Shown here: piece after piece, positions 8,710-17,710 of the stretch
Position numbering within the stretch: position 1 is the stretch's first letter
Layout of the letters: the number at the start of each line of letters is the position of its first letter
DNA from: Sphingobium sp. V4
GTDB lineage: Bacteria; Pseudomonadota; Alphaproteobacteria; Sphingomonadales; Sphingomonadaceae
Assembly: GCF_029590555.1 (NCBI RefSeq)
Contig: NZ_CP081001.1
Location: 2,762,001 to 2,826,000, forward strand
DNA: 64,000 nucleotides
Direction: 5' to 3'
Made by a program: the position numbers and the translations under genes
Notes under the pieces: generated by a model
What the model saw: only the letters and a program-made list of their open reading frames with translations
Database searches by the model: none
What the model was told of the DNA's origin: nothing

Positions 8710-9465
8710 CTAGTCGGGCGTGTAGGCCGATCCGGAACCGAGGAACTTCTTCGTCGCCGCGCGGGCTTCCGCCGCCTGCGTGGTCTGGCGAGCCTGCTCG
8801 ACGGCCTCGCTGCGAAACTGCGCGGCCATCATGTGCTGGAGCTGGAACTGCTGCTTGGCCGTGAGCGCGAGAAGCTGGTTCGTCGCCTGCTGCGCTGCAA
8901 GCGAGCCCTCGGCACCCTGGCTGCGCGCGACGATGTCGGCCAGCGCTTCGGTGTCCGACTGGATGTTCTCGACCACCTGGGCCTGCACGGTCATCGTCTG
9001 GCGGAACGCGCCCATGCTGGCGTCGAGACGGCCCCGCGCGTTACGAACGCGGGCATCTGTGCGCAGGGCAGAGCTGAAGTCCTGGGGAAACAGCGACTGG
9101 AATTTGTCGTCGAGCTGATCGACTCGGAAGTCGATGGCCTGCGCGCGGCCCATCAGCCGGTCGATCTCGGCAAGCTTCTGTTTGAGGGCATCGAGCTGCG
9201 GGAAGTCGATGCGCGTCAGGTTCTTGCCCATGTTGACCAGCATCCGCGCTTCGTTCTGAAGTTGCTGGATCTGCTGGTTGACGGTCTGCAGCGTGCGTGC
9301 GGCGGTCAGGATGTTCTGCGCATAGTTGCTCGGATCAAACACGATGCCGCTGAACTGGGCATGTGCTGGGCTCGCCGTCATCGTCATCGCGCCCATGCCG
9401 AGAGCGCCGCACGCGCCGAGGCCGAGCACGGCGGCGATCACGTGCTTTTGATTGGGACCACGCAT
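8710..9465 (-). CDS. trbJ: TrbJ/VirB5-like pilus-associated protein
   Basis: 251 residues. A signal peptide (about residues 1-36, ending in AHAQ) is followed by a long, Gln- and Ala-rich helical body predicted to form coiled coils (for example TLQTVNQQIQQLQNEARML). This is the TrbJ/VirB5 pattern. The protein is exported and thought to cap or stabilise the pilus and help mating-pair stabilisation. The start codon shares one base with the trbE stop (TAATG). Confidence 0.93.
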   Translation of the reverse strand: MRGPNQKHVIAAVLGLGACGALGMGAMTMTASPAHAQFSGIVFDPSNYAQNILTAARTLQTVNQQIQQLQNEARMLVNMGKNLTRIDFPQLDALKQKLAEIDRLMGRAQAIDFRVDQLDDKFQSLFPQDFSSALRTDARVRNARGRLDASMGAFRQTMTVQAQVVENIQSDTEALADIVARSQGAEGSLAAQQATNQLLALTAKQQFQLQHMMAAQFRSEAVEQARQTTQAAEARAATKKFLGSGSAYTPD

Positions 9466-11921
9466 TACGTCTCTCCTTGGTGGGGGGCTTTGATATCGGG
9501 AGGGGGGAAATCGGCGGCGAGGTCGGCCGCCCAGTCGAGGCCAGCGTCGCGCAGCAAGGCTTCCGTGAACCGATCGCGTCCATGTTCGGCGAGAACCGCA
9601 TCAATCCGGGCCTGCGCTGTGGGGTCCGACGAGCCGCACAAAGCCAGCGCGATGGGCCCCAGGCCCAGCTCGAACAGTCGGTTGCCCCGTGCGGACTGGA
9701 GGTAATAGTGGCGCTTGGGCATGGCCCGCGCGATCAGCTCGATCTGCCGGTCATTGAGGCCGAAGCGCACATAGATGTCATGGCCCTGCGGCTCGATCGC
9801 CCGGTCGTTGGGCAGCAGGATCCGCTGCGGGCAGCTTTCGATGATGGCCGGCGCGATCGCGGATCCGGCAATGTCGGCGAGGCTTTGCGTCGCGAACAGC
9901 ACTGCTACGTTCTTCTTGCGTAGCACCTTCAGCCATTCCCGGATGCGGGCGGCGAAGAGCGGATGATCGAGGAAAATCCAGGCCTCGTCGAGGATCAGCA
10001 AGGTCGGGCGGCCATCGAACCGCTCTTCCAGCCGGTGAAACAGATAGGTGAGCACAGGCGCGACCGCGCCGGTCTGGCCCATCAGCGCCTCGGTTTCGAA
10101 GCACTGGACGTCGGCCAGGCTGAGATGCTGTTCGGCGGCATCGAGCAGCCGGCCATGCGGGCCTTCGAGAGTATAAGGCTGAAGCGCGATGCGCAGCGCG
10201 TTCGACTGGAGCAACAGCGCGAGGCCGGTCAGGGTTCGCTCCTCGCGCGGCGCGGAAGCAAGACTACCGAGCGCGGTCCAGATCGCGTCCTTCACTTCCG
10301 GCGTTACGACCAAGTTCTCATGCGCGAGCAGCGCCGCGATCCAATCCGCTGCCCAGCTCCGTTCGCTCGCATCGTCGATGTTCGCCAACGGCTGGAATGC
10401 CAGCGTTTCGCCGTCGACCTCGGCCGATCCGAGCGCGTGGTGCGCGCCGCCCATCGCCAGCACGGCGGCCCGCGCGCTGTTGCCCTTGTCGAATATATAG
10501 ACCTGCGCGCCGGGGTACCGACGGAATTGAAGCGCGATGAGGCTCAGCAGCACCGATTTGCCGGCGCCCGTTGGCCCGACGACCATCATGTGCCCGACAT
10601 CCCCGACATGCGTGGAAAGCCGGAACGGCGTCGAGCCGGCAGTCTTCGCAACAAGCAGCGGCGGTCCGTCTAGGTGGCCATTGCGCACCGGCCCGGCCCA
10701 CACCGACGAAAGTGGCATCAGGTGCGCGAGGTTGAGCGTATGCACCAGCGGCTGCCGGACATTGGCGTAGGTCTGGCCCGGCAGCGAGGAGAGCCAGGCC
10801 TCGACCGCGTTGACGGTTTCGCGGACGCAGGTGAAGCCAAGCCCGTTGACGATCCTCTCGACGGCGCGGACCTTGTCCTCGACCGCGGCCCGGCTTCGGT
10901 CCGTGACCGTGATCGTCGTAGTGAGGTAGCCGAACGCGACATGGTCGCCACCAAGCACCTGGAGGGCCTGGTCGGCATCGGCCACCTTGTTGTCGGCATC
11001 GCTGTCGAGCAGTTGCGCGGGTGAATTATAGAGCACCTCGCGCAGCAGCGCGGTGATAGACTTGCGCTTGTTGAACCATTGGCGCCGGAGCGAGGTGAGC
11101 GTCTTGGTCGCCAGCGTCTTGTCGAGCGCGATGAAGCGCGTGACCCAGCGATAGCCAAAATCCTGGTGGTTGAGCGCATCGAGGATGCCGGGACGGCTGA
11201 GGCTCGGGAAGCCGAGGATCGTCAGCGTACGCACATGCAGATCGCCAAGGCGCGGTTCAAGCCCGCCGACCAGCGGCGTATCGGCGAGCAGCCCATCGAG
11301 ATACATCGGCGTTTCGGGCGCCGCGACCCGATGGTGCCGGTCGGAGATCGCGCCATGCAGGAATGTCAGCGTCTCGCCATCGTCGAGCGGGCGTACCTGC
11401 GGCATGAAGCCGGAGAGCAGGTCGAGCACGCGGTCGGTCTCGGCGACGAAGCCTTCCAGCGCGCCGCGCCAGTCGCGTGCGTTTTCGCCATCGGGCCGCT
11501 CCACAAGGCTCCGGCCCGCGCGGTCGGTTGCATCTGCCGGCGGCAGCCAGGTCAGGGTCAGATGGTAGCGACTTTCGAAATGTGTCCCTGCCGCCTCGAA
11601 CGCCGCCTGCCGCTCGCCATCGACGAGCCAACTCGCCGCATCGGGAAAGGCGCTGTCGGGATAGGCCTGTGCCTCGCGCCGCTCCGCCTCGAAGAACAGC
11701 GCCCAGCCGCTGCCGAGCCGCTTGAGCACATTGTTCGCCCGCGCGCAGGCGGCGACCAGTTCGGCCTCGGTCGCGGACTCCAAGTCGGGACCGCGAAAGG
11801 CCAGCACGCGCAGAAAGCTGCCGTCCTTGTTGAGCACCACGCCGGGCGCCACCAGCGCTGCCCAGGGCAGGCGATCGGCAAGCCGCTCGGCGGACGCGCG
11901 ATATTCGCCCAAGAACATCAT
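9465..11921 (-). CDS. trbE: TrbE/VirB4 conjugation ATPase
   Basis: 818 residues, the usual length for TrbE. Walker A (VVGPTGAGKSVLLS) is near residue 447 and Walker B (TLLILDEAWIFLDHP) near residue 640, followed by the RKKNVAVLFATQSLADI region typical of VirB4 proteins. It powers pilus assembly and substrate passage at the inner membrane. Ten bp separate it from trbD. Confidence 0.97.
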   Translation of the reverse strand: MMFLGEYRASAERLADRLPWAALVAPGVVLNKDGSFLRVLAFRGPDLESATEAELVAACARANNVLKRLGSGWALFFEAERREAQAYPDSAFPDAASWLVDGERQAAFEAAGTHFESRYHLTLTWLPPADATDRAGRSLVERPDGENARDWRGALEGFVAETDRVLDLLSGFMPQVRPLDDGETLTFLHGAISDRHHRVAAPETPMYLDGLLADTPLVGGLEPRLGDLHVRTLTILGFPSLSRPGILDALNHQDFGYRWVTRFIALDKTLATKTLTSLRRQWFNKRKSITALLREVLYNSPAQLLDSDADNKVADADQALQVLGGDHVAFGYLTTTITVTDRSRAAVEDKVRAVERIVNGLGFTCVRETVNAVEAWLSSLPGQTYANVRQPLVHTLNLAHLMPLSSVWAGPVRNGHLDGPPLLVAKTAGSTPFRLSTHVGDVGHMMVVGPTGAGKSVLLSLIALQFRRYPGAQVYIFDKGNSARAAVLAMGGAHHALGSAEVDGETLAFQPLANIDDASERSWAADWIAALLAHENLVVTPEVKDAIWTALGSLASAPREERTLTGLALLLQSNALRIALQPYTLEGPHGRLLDAAEQHLSLADVQCFETEALMGQTGAVAPVLTYLFHRLEERFDGRPTLLILDEAWIFLDHPLFAARIREWLKVLRKKNVAVLFATQSLADIAGSAIAPAIIESCPQRILLPNDRAIEPQGHDIYVRFGLNDRQIELIARAMPKRHYYLQSARGNRLFELGLGPIALALCGSSDPTAQARIDAVLAEHGRDRFTEALLRDAGLDWAADLAADFPPPDIKAPHQGET

Positions 11922-11931
11922 TTCAGGTGCC

Positions 11932-12216
11932 TCAGCATGCGAAATATCCCTTCTGGCGGATGTGGCGGAGGAGGACCGGCGCGAAGCTCGGGTCGCGGCG
12001 GGCGGCCATCACGGCGACGCTATGGCCAACGGCCCAGAGCAGTATCCCGGCGAGCCATTGCTGGAGGCCGAGCCCGACCGCTGCGGCGAGCGTCCCGTTG
12101 ACGATCGCAAGGCCCCGCGGTGCGCCGCCGAGCAGCAGCGGCGAACCCAGCGAGCCGTGGATCGGTACTTCATAGCCGTCGATATGCTGTGCCCCGAAGG
12201 ACATGGCGCCGGTCAC
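11932..12216 (-). CDS. trbD: TrbD/VirB3 membrane protein
   Basis: 94 residues with a hydrophobic central region containing the TrbD signature LGGAPRGLAIVNGTLAAAVG. I chose the GTG at 12216 because it overlaps the trbC stop by 4 bp and has a G-rich ribosome-binding stretch about 10 nt upstream; an ATG at 12204 is the alternative. A much longer frame runs upstream through trbC and trbB but is only a shadow. It is a VirB3-like subunit that works with TrbE. Confidence 0.9.
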   Translation of the reverse strand: MTGAMSFGAQHIDGYEVPIHGSLGSPLLLGGAPRGLAIVNGTLAAAVGLGLQQWLAGILLWAVGHSVAVMAARRDPSFAPVLLRHIRQKGYFAC

Positions 12217-12554
12217 GAGATCAATGCCCCCCCGCCGAAGCTGAAAAAGGACAGGAAGAAGCTCGACGCGGCGAAGGCGATGGAGAGGCCGAAGACGATC
12301 TGGATCAATCGCCGGAACCCGCCCGAACTCTCGCCGAAAGCGAGCGTCAGGCCGGTCACGATAATGATGATCACCGCGACGATCTTGGCAACCGGACCCT
12401 GCACGGATTCCAGCACCTGCTGCAATGGTTCTTCCCAGGGCATGCCGGAGCCGGCCGCCTGGACCTGGGTGGCGAGCGTCAGCGCGATACCAACCGCACC
12501 ACCGATAAGCGACAGGCGGCTGGCGATGTGGCGGGGATTGCGGGCAAGGGTCAT
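12213..12554 (-). CDS. trbC: TrbC/VirB2 pilin
   Basis: 113 residues: a long signal sequence, the mature-region motif GSGMPWEEPLQQVLESVQGP and two hydrophobic helices, which is the layout of TrbC/VirB2 prepilins. The mature peptide polymerises into the conjugative pilus. In RP4 the pilin is processed by the TraF peptidase; a TraF homologue is present at 46.6-47.2 kb of this window. Confidence 0.93.
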   Translation of the reverse strand: MTLARNPRHIASRLSLIGGAVGIALTLATQVQAAGSGMPWEEPLQQVLESVQGPVAKIVAVIIIIVTGLTLAFGESSGGFRRLIQIVFGLSIAFAASSFFLSFFSFGGGALIS

Positions 12555-12557
12555 GGG

Positions 12558-13580
12558 TCAGGTCTCCTTCGGGCTGGGCTTGGGGGGATTGAGCTTGGGA
12601 AGATCGGCAAGCGCGTAGGCGCCGGTGTCGGGGTCGAGCCCGACGACACGCGCGATCGTAGAGACGCAGCGGTTGATGCCGCGCCCGGAGATGAAGACGA
12701 TCATGTCGATGGCCTCGGCGATCAACTGGCGCGGTACGGTGACGACCGCCTCCTGCACCAACTGTTCGATGCGGTAGAGCGCGGCAGTGGCGCTGTTGGC
12801 GTGGACGGTCGCGATCCCGCCGGGATGGCCGGTGTTCCAGGCCTTGAGCATTTCGAGCGCTTCGGGGCCGCGGACCTCGCCGACCACGATGCGATCGGGA
12901 CGCAGGCGCATGGTCGATCGCACCAGCTCGGTCATCGACACGTGCGGCGGTCGGGTCCGGAGCGCGACGGTGTCTGGCAGCGGGCATTGCAGCTCGCGCG
13001 TGTCCTCGATGACGATCACGCGGCTATCCACCCATGCCATCTCGGCGAGCAGCGCGTTGGCGAGCGTCGTCTTGCCCGAGCTGGTGCCTCCGGCGACCAG
13101 GATGTTGTAGCGCTGGGTGACAGCGGCGCGCAGGGCGTCTGCCTGGACCTCCGACATCAGCCCATCGGCGACATAGTCGTCGAGCGTGTGCAGCCTTGTG
13201 GCAGGCTTGCGGATCGAGAAGCACGGTGCCGACGACACGGGAGGCAGCACGCCTTCGAAGCGCTCGCCCGCGCGGCCCTCGATATGCGGAGGGAGCTCGG
13301 CCGATATGATCGGATGCTCGGCATGGACTTCGGCACGGACATGGCTCGCCACCAGCCGGATGATCCGCTCGACCTGTTCGGGTTCGATGCGGACCTCGGT
13401 ATCGGTACGACCTTCGCCAAGACGATCAAGCCGTAGCGCCCCGTCAGGGTTCACCATGATCTCGGTGACTTGGCTGTCGCGCATCGCAGCGGCAATGTCG
13501 CCGCCAAGGGCCGTGATCAGCATGCGACGACGGCGCTCAGCCGAGGTTGTCGGCTTTGCGGGGGCTGGCCGGGCGCTCAT
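12558..13580 (-). CDS. trbB: TrbB/VirB11 traffic ATPase
   Basis: 340 residues. Walker A (VAGGTSSGKTTLANALL) near residue 162, an Asp box (VIVIEDTRELQ), Walker B (RLRPDRIVVGEVRGPEAL) and a His box (GHPGGIATVHAN) identify a VirB11-type secretion ATPase. The hexameric enzyme switches the machine between pilus building and DNA transfer. Its start overlaps the stop of the copG-like gene by 4 bp. Confidence 0.97.
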   Translation of the reverse strand: MSARPAPAKPTTSAERRRRMLITALGGDIAAAMRDSQVTEIMVNPDGALRLDRLGEGRTDTEVRIEPEQVERIIRLVASHVRAEVHAEHPIISAELPPHIEGRAGERFEGVLPPVSSAPCFSIRKPATRLHTLDDYVADGLMSEVQADALRAAVTQRYNILVAGGTSSGKTTLANALLAEMAWVDSRVIVIEDTRELQCPLPDTVALRTRPPHVSMTELVRSTMRLRPDRIVVGEVRGPEALEMLKAWNTGHPGGIATVHANSATAALYRIEQLVQEAVVTVPRQLIAEAIDMIVFISGRGINRCVSTIARVVGLDPDTGAYALADLPKLNPPKPSPKET

Positions 13581-13978
13581 TCGCCATTTTCCGACGAGGC
13601 CACCAGCGTGCGCCGTCCGGTCGAGACTTGCCGTCCGACCTGGGTCACGAAGGCTTCGAACCTTTTCGCTCCCAGCGCTCGGCCGGCCTGGTCGTTCTCG
13701 GCGAGCGGCGTCTGGATCGCGAGTTCGAACCGGATGAAGAGGGCGAGCGTTTCGAGGATCACATAGGCGTCGCGATCGACCCGGCCGATCGCCTGCGTAA
13801 GCCGATCAAGGCGGATCGCAAACCGATCTTCCAGCTCGGAAGCACCGCGGCGATTGAGCCAGGCGGTGACCGCATCGACGAGGATCGCCGACTTGCTGGC
13901 GCCAGGCCTGGCGGCGAGCGCCTCCAGCCGATCGGACAAAGGCTTGGGCAGGAACAGCTGATGGCGGACCTTCTCCAC
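13577..13978 (-). CDS. CopG-like ribbon-helix-helix protein of the transfer operon
   Basis: 133 residues. The N-terminus (HQLFLPKPLSDRLEALAA...KSAILVDAVTAWLNRRG) has the beta-strand plus two helices of a ribbon-helix-helix DNA-binding domain. A small protein of this kind lies between traG and trbB in many trb-type elements. It is probably a regulator or DNA-processing accessory. It starts 2 bp after the traG stop and overlaps trbB. Confidence 0.8.
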   Translation of the reverse strand: MEKVRHQLFLPKPLSDRLEALAARPGASKSAILVDAVTAWLNRRGASELEDRFAIRLDRLTQAIGRVDRDAYVILETLALFIRFELAIQTPLAENDQAGRALGAKRFEAFVTQVGRQVSTGRRTLVASSENGE

Positions 13979-13980
13979 GA

Positions 13981-16023
13981 TCAGAACCCCAGCTGCAGGT
14001 CGTCAGGGCGACTGGAGGCGGCATCGATGCCGTAGACCGTGCGCGCCGTGCCGATTTGCTGGATCCGGTCCATCGCCCGGCGCTCGGCGGCCTGGTCTCC
14101 ATCGTCCTCGCCAAGGCCCAGGGGATCAGCAATCTCTGGCTCGATGACGACCCCATGTTCGATCTCGTGCGCGGGGTGACGGGCCTGCTCGAGGCCGCCC
14201 GCGTCGGCTCCTTCATCGGTCTCATTGCCGGTGGACAGGCGCATGTCAGCACCGCGAACCTGTCCAGCCCAGTCATCCGGGCGAGCCGCCGGAAGGTCAT
14301 GATAGCGTGCGGGATCCAGTATCGGTGCCTGCGACAGGCGTTCGGTGAACCGGCGATCCTCGTAATAGCGCAGCTTCTTCACGCGGATCGGCGGAGATCC
14401 CGAGATCAGGACCAGGCCGTCCGTGGGCGCAAGCTGCATCACTTCGCCAGGTGTCAGCAGGGCCCGCGCAGTCTCCTGGCGGCTGACCATGACGTGCGCG
14501 AGCCAGGGCGCGAGTCGGTGCCCCGCATAGTTGCGCATCGCACGCTGCTCGGTCGCGGTACCAAGCGCGTCCGAGATCCGCTTGGCGGTCCGCTCGTCGT
14601 TGGTCGCAAAGGCGACGCGGACATGGCAATTGTCGAGGATGGCGTTGTGCTCGCCATAGGCCTTTTCGATCTGGTTGAGGCTCTGTGCGATCAGGAAGAC
14701 GCGCACGCCGTAGCCGGCCAGGAAGGCAAGGCTCGTCTCGAAGAAGTCGAGCCGCCCCAGCGCCGGAAACTCGTCAAGCATCAGCAGGAGGCGGTGACGG
14801 CCCTTGGCTGCCTCGCCGTCCTTGCCGACGCCGTGCAATTCCTCGGTCAGCCGGCGGCCGATCTGGTTGAGGATAAGGCGAACCAGCGGCTTGGTGCGGC
14901 TGATGTCGGACGGCGGCACGACGAGGTAGAGCGAGATTGGATGCGCCGCTTCGACAAGATCGACGATGCGCCAGTCGGATGCTGCCGTCACTGCTGCGAC
15001 GGTTGGGTCGCGGTAGAGCCCCAGGAATGACATCGCGGTCGAAAGGACGCCGGAGCGTTCGTTCTCGCTCTTGTTCAGGAGTTCGCGAGCAGCCGAGGCG
15101 ACGACCGGATGGACAAGCGGCGCCTCCTTGGTGCCCAGATGGTTGGTCGCCATCATCCGGCGCAGGGTGGCGGCAAAGCTGCGCTGCGGGTCGGAGAGGA
15201 AGGTGGCGACGCGGGCGAGCGTCTTCTCTTCCTCTGCGTAGAGCACGTGGAGGATCGCACCGACCAGAAGCGAATGGCTGGTCTTTTCCCAGTGGTTGCG
15301 ACGCTCCAGCGCCCCTTCCGGGTCGACCAGGATATCGGCGATATTCTGCACGTCGCGCACTTCGTTCACGCCGCGCCGGACTTCGAGCAGCGGATTGTAG
15401 CGCGCCGAGCGTGCGTCGGTCGGGTTGAACAGGAGACAATGCGAGAAACGCGCCCGCCAGCCGGCAGTGAGCTGCCAGTTCTCGCCCTTGATGTCGTGAA
15501 CGACAGTCGAGCCTGTCCAGGAAAGCAGGGTTGGAACGACCAGCCCGACGCCCTTGCCCGACCGCGTGGGTGCGAACGCCATCACATGTTCGGGACCGTC
15601 GTGGCGCACGTCGTCGCGACCGATCCGGCCGAGGACGACGCCGCCTGGGCCAAGGAGCCGGGCGCTCTTGATGTCCCGGCGTGTCGCCCAGCGGGCCGAG
15701 CCGTAAGTCGTCAGGTTGTTGGACTGGCGCGCGCGCCATACTGACCCGAAGATCGCAGCGCCGCAGCCCAGGAAACCCCCAGCGGCTGCGATGGCGCCAG
15801 CCTTGTCGAACACCAGCGGCGCATAGGCGTCGAAGGAAAACCACCAGGGAAAGATCGACCAGGGATGGTAGATCGGCTGGCCCAGAAAAACGAACCAGGG
15901 GAGGCCGAGCCCGGGCTGGTACGCAAGTTGCGCCGCTGCCCACTGCGTCGCAGTCCATATGCCTGCGAGGATGACTGCGAGCACAACGAGGATCTGTCCT
16001 ATAAGCAGCTTTGTCGGGGTCAT
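13981..16023 (-). CDS. traG: TraG/VirD4 coupling protein
   Basis: 680 residues from the ATG at 16023 (MTPTKLLIGQILVVLA), chosen over an ATG 45 bp upstream because it starts right at the first membrane segment. Two N-terminal membrane regions precede the ATPase domain, with Walker A (APTRSGKGVGLVVPTLL) near residue 149 and Walker B (LLLMLDEFPALGRLDFFE) near residue 410. It docks the relaxase-DNA complex on the secretion channel. It is the first gene of the leftward transfer operon; GAGAC-type repeats lie just upstream. Confidence 0.96.
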   Translation of the reverse strand: MTPTKLLIGQILVVLAVILAGIWTATQWAAAQLAYQPGLGLPWFVFLGQPIYHPWSIFPWWFSFDAYAPLVFDKAGAIAAAGGFLGCGAAIFGSVWRARQSNNLTTYGSARWATRRDIKSARLLGPGGVVLGRIGRDDVRHDGPEHVMAFAPTRSGKGVGLVVPTLLSWTGSTVVHDIKGENWQLTAGWRARFSHCLLFNPTDARSARYNPLLEVRRGVNEVRDVQNIADILVDPEGALERRNHWEKTSHSLLVGAILHVLYAEEEKTLARVATFLSDPQRSFAATLRRMMATNHLGTKEAPLVHPVVASAARELLNKSENERSGVLSTAMSFLGLYRDPTVAAVTAASDWRIVDLVEAAHPISLYLVVPPSDISRTKPLVRLILNQIGRRLTEELHGVGKDGEAAKGRHRLLLMLDEFPALGRLDFFETSLAFLAGYGVRVFLIAQSLNQIEKAYGEHNAILDNCHVRVAFATNDERTAKRISDALGTATEQRAMRNYAGHRLAPWLAHVMVSRQETARALLTPGEVMQLAPTDGLVLISGSPPIRVKKLRYYEDRRFTERLSQAPILDPARYHDLPAARPDDWAGQVRGADMRLSTGNETDEGADAGGLEQARHPAHEIEHGVVIEPEIADPLGLGEDDGDQAAERRAMDRIQQIGTARTVYGIDAASSRPDDLQLGF

Positions 16024-16071
16024 GCGGGCCTCCGCCGAGGTCTGGAAGATGACTGCGGGTTCGGGCACATG

Positions 16072-16136
16072 GTCTCAGAAGGGCGGCTCAGGCGTCAGGG
16101 TGCCGCTGGTATCTCGAGACGTCTCTTCGCGGTCTC
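16072..16136 (-). promoter_or_regulatory. Cluster of GAGAC/GTCTC motifs upstream of traG
   Basis: Four copies of the pentamer lie within 65 bp: GTCTC at 16072-16076, GAGAC at 16116-16120, GTCTC at 16121-16125 (the last two forming GAGACGTCTC) and GTCTC at 16132-16136. The 302-bp gap between traG and the next gene must hold the traG-trb promoter. The same pentamer recurs upstream of the relaxase gene. A regulator-binding role is inference. Confidence 0.4.
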
Positions 16137-16325
16137 CAGCGACCAAATCTCGGACTGGCACCATGCGGCGGCGGCGAATCGGGCATCGCTAACTTCTTGA
16201 CGAGAATGCCTTCATCCACACGCGTACAAGCCCATGCGCATGACATCTTTGACGCTGAGATAAGGGTTCCCGCCTTTTGGTAGGATTGGATAGGATCGGC
16301 ATCCTTCGCCAAGAGGAGACCTGAA

Positions 16326-17549
16326 ATGGCCCGCATTTTCACGCGACGTGAGTTCTACGATCTCGTCTGGTCAAAGCCGATCACCCACATTGCGAAGGAT
16401 TTCTCGCTTTCCGACGTGGCGATCCACAAGATATGTCGCAAGCACGCGATACCCACTCCGCCCGCAGGCTATTGGGCCAGGAAGAACGCGGGAAAGGACG
16501 CCGAGCAGGCTTCCTTTCCCAAAGAGGCACCGCGGGGCCTTGCGCAGGTCACGATCGCCGCGCCCGAGATGCGGGGCGAGACGGCCGCCGTGGCAGCCGC
16601 CCGCGAGGAAGCCCGTGTCCGCGCCAGCGACGAGCCAGCCGATGCCCGGCCAGACCCGATCGTCGAAAGAAGCCTAGCAGCGCTGCGGGCAGCCTCGGTA
16701 TCGTTTAAGGGCATCGTCAGCGTTGAAGGACCTGACATCATTCAGTGTGAAATTTCTCCGGCATCCATCGAGCGCTTGGAGGAGATCCTCAAACGCATCG
16801 TCGCGGCGGCAAAGCGGCAGGGCTTCGCACTTGTCGCTGGGAATAGACGAGCCTGCTTCCGCGGAAGCGAAGAGACAATCGGCCTTTCGATCGTCGAAAC
16901 AGTCAGGCGGGTGAAGCACGAACTGACGGTAGCTGAACAGGCCGAGGAAGCAGCGTGGAAGCGTAAGGCGGAACGCAAGCAGCGCGGAAATCCATGGGAC
17001 TGGGAGTATCCGCCGCGACCCGTAGTCGCAGAGTGGGATTATATCTGTACCGGCCAACTCGGCATCGAGATGGAAGGTGTTTATGTCGCCAGTGGCCAGG
17101 GTCCTCGCAAGACGTTTCGGGACGCAAAGGTCCAGAAGCTGGAGAACCTCTCCAGCGACATCGCTGTCGCCTTGGCTGTCCTCGCAGTGGCGAAGCGCGA
17201 GGAGCGGGAACGCCGGGCCGAGGAAGAGCGCGTGCGGCTGGAAGCACAGCGAGAGCGTGAGAGGCCCTTCAGGGAGGAACACGTAGAAGATCGGCGGCGC
17301 GCATGTCTCGACGAATTGCTTGAGGACATGAGCCGTCTTGAACGGTTGCGCTCGCTTGAGCGGAGCCTTTTACACGCGCCTGACAAGGGCGACGATGGCC
17401 GGGTCTTTACTTTTGCTCGATGGCTTGGCTTCGAGCTTGCCCGCCGAGAGGCAATGTTTTCGGTAGCGGGATTGGAGCAACGCTTCCAAGCGGAGCGCGT
17501 CTTCGGCGATGATGACGACCATGCCTTCCAGTCCAAGGCATGGTATTAG
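16326..17549 (+). CDS. Hypothetical HTH/coiled-coil protein, 407 aa
   Basis: The N-terminus (REFYDLVWSKPITHIAKDF, then SDVAIHKICRKHAIPTPPAG) reads as a helix-turn-helix that recognises DNA or a partner; I have the impression it is a widespread unassigned family. The middle is mixed alpha/beta and the end (residues 290-350) is an Arg/Glu-rich coiled coil (VAKREERERRAEEERVRLEA). An AAGAGGAG ribosome-binding stretch precedes the ATG. It stands alone between the transfer operon and the catabolic cargo. Confidence 0.65.
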   Translation: MARIFTRREFYDLVWSKPITHIAKDFSLSDVAIHKICRKHAIPTPPAGYWARKNAGKDAEQASFPKEAPRGLAQVTIAAPEMRGETAAVAAAREEARVRASDEPADARPDPIVERSLAALRAASVSFKGIVSVEGPDIIQCEISPASIERLEEILKRIVAAAKRQGFALVAGNRRACFRGSEETIGLSIVETVRRVKHELTVAEQAEEAAWKRKAERKQRGNPWDWEYPPRPVVAEWDYICTGQLGIEMEGVYVASGQGPRKTFRDAKVQKLENLSSDIAVALAVLAVAKREERERRAEEERVRLEAQRERERPFREEHVEDRRRACLDELLEDMSRLERLRSLERSLLHAPDKGDDGRVFTFARWLGFELARREAMFSVAGLEQRFQAERVFGDDDDHAFQSKAWY

Positions 17550-17710
17550 GGTGCTCGGCACGTGATTTTTCGGGGTTGTGTGTTCCTTCCTGCGGATACT
17601 GGACGAACGTTCCTACCCGGATATGCGTTGTTTATGACGGCATAATCCTTTGAGATTTCTCACGACCGCATGCCCTCCCTAGGCTCGCCCCAGTTTTAGG
17701 GAGTGATGCC

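Noticed and set aside
12217..12987. N-terminal extension of TrbD by more than 250 codons
   Set aside because: Overlaps trbC and trbB in another frame and has an Arg/Pro-rich product; only the last 94 residues match TrbD.
17550..17710. A lux-type box upstream of the LLM oxygenase
   Set aside because: I looked for a copy of the luxI-leader repeat and found only an imperfect GGATATGC/GCATAATCC pair with an indel; not enough to call.
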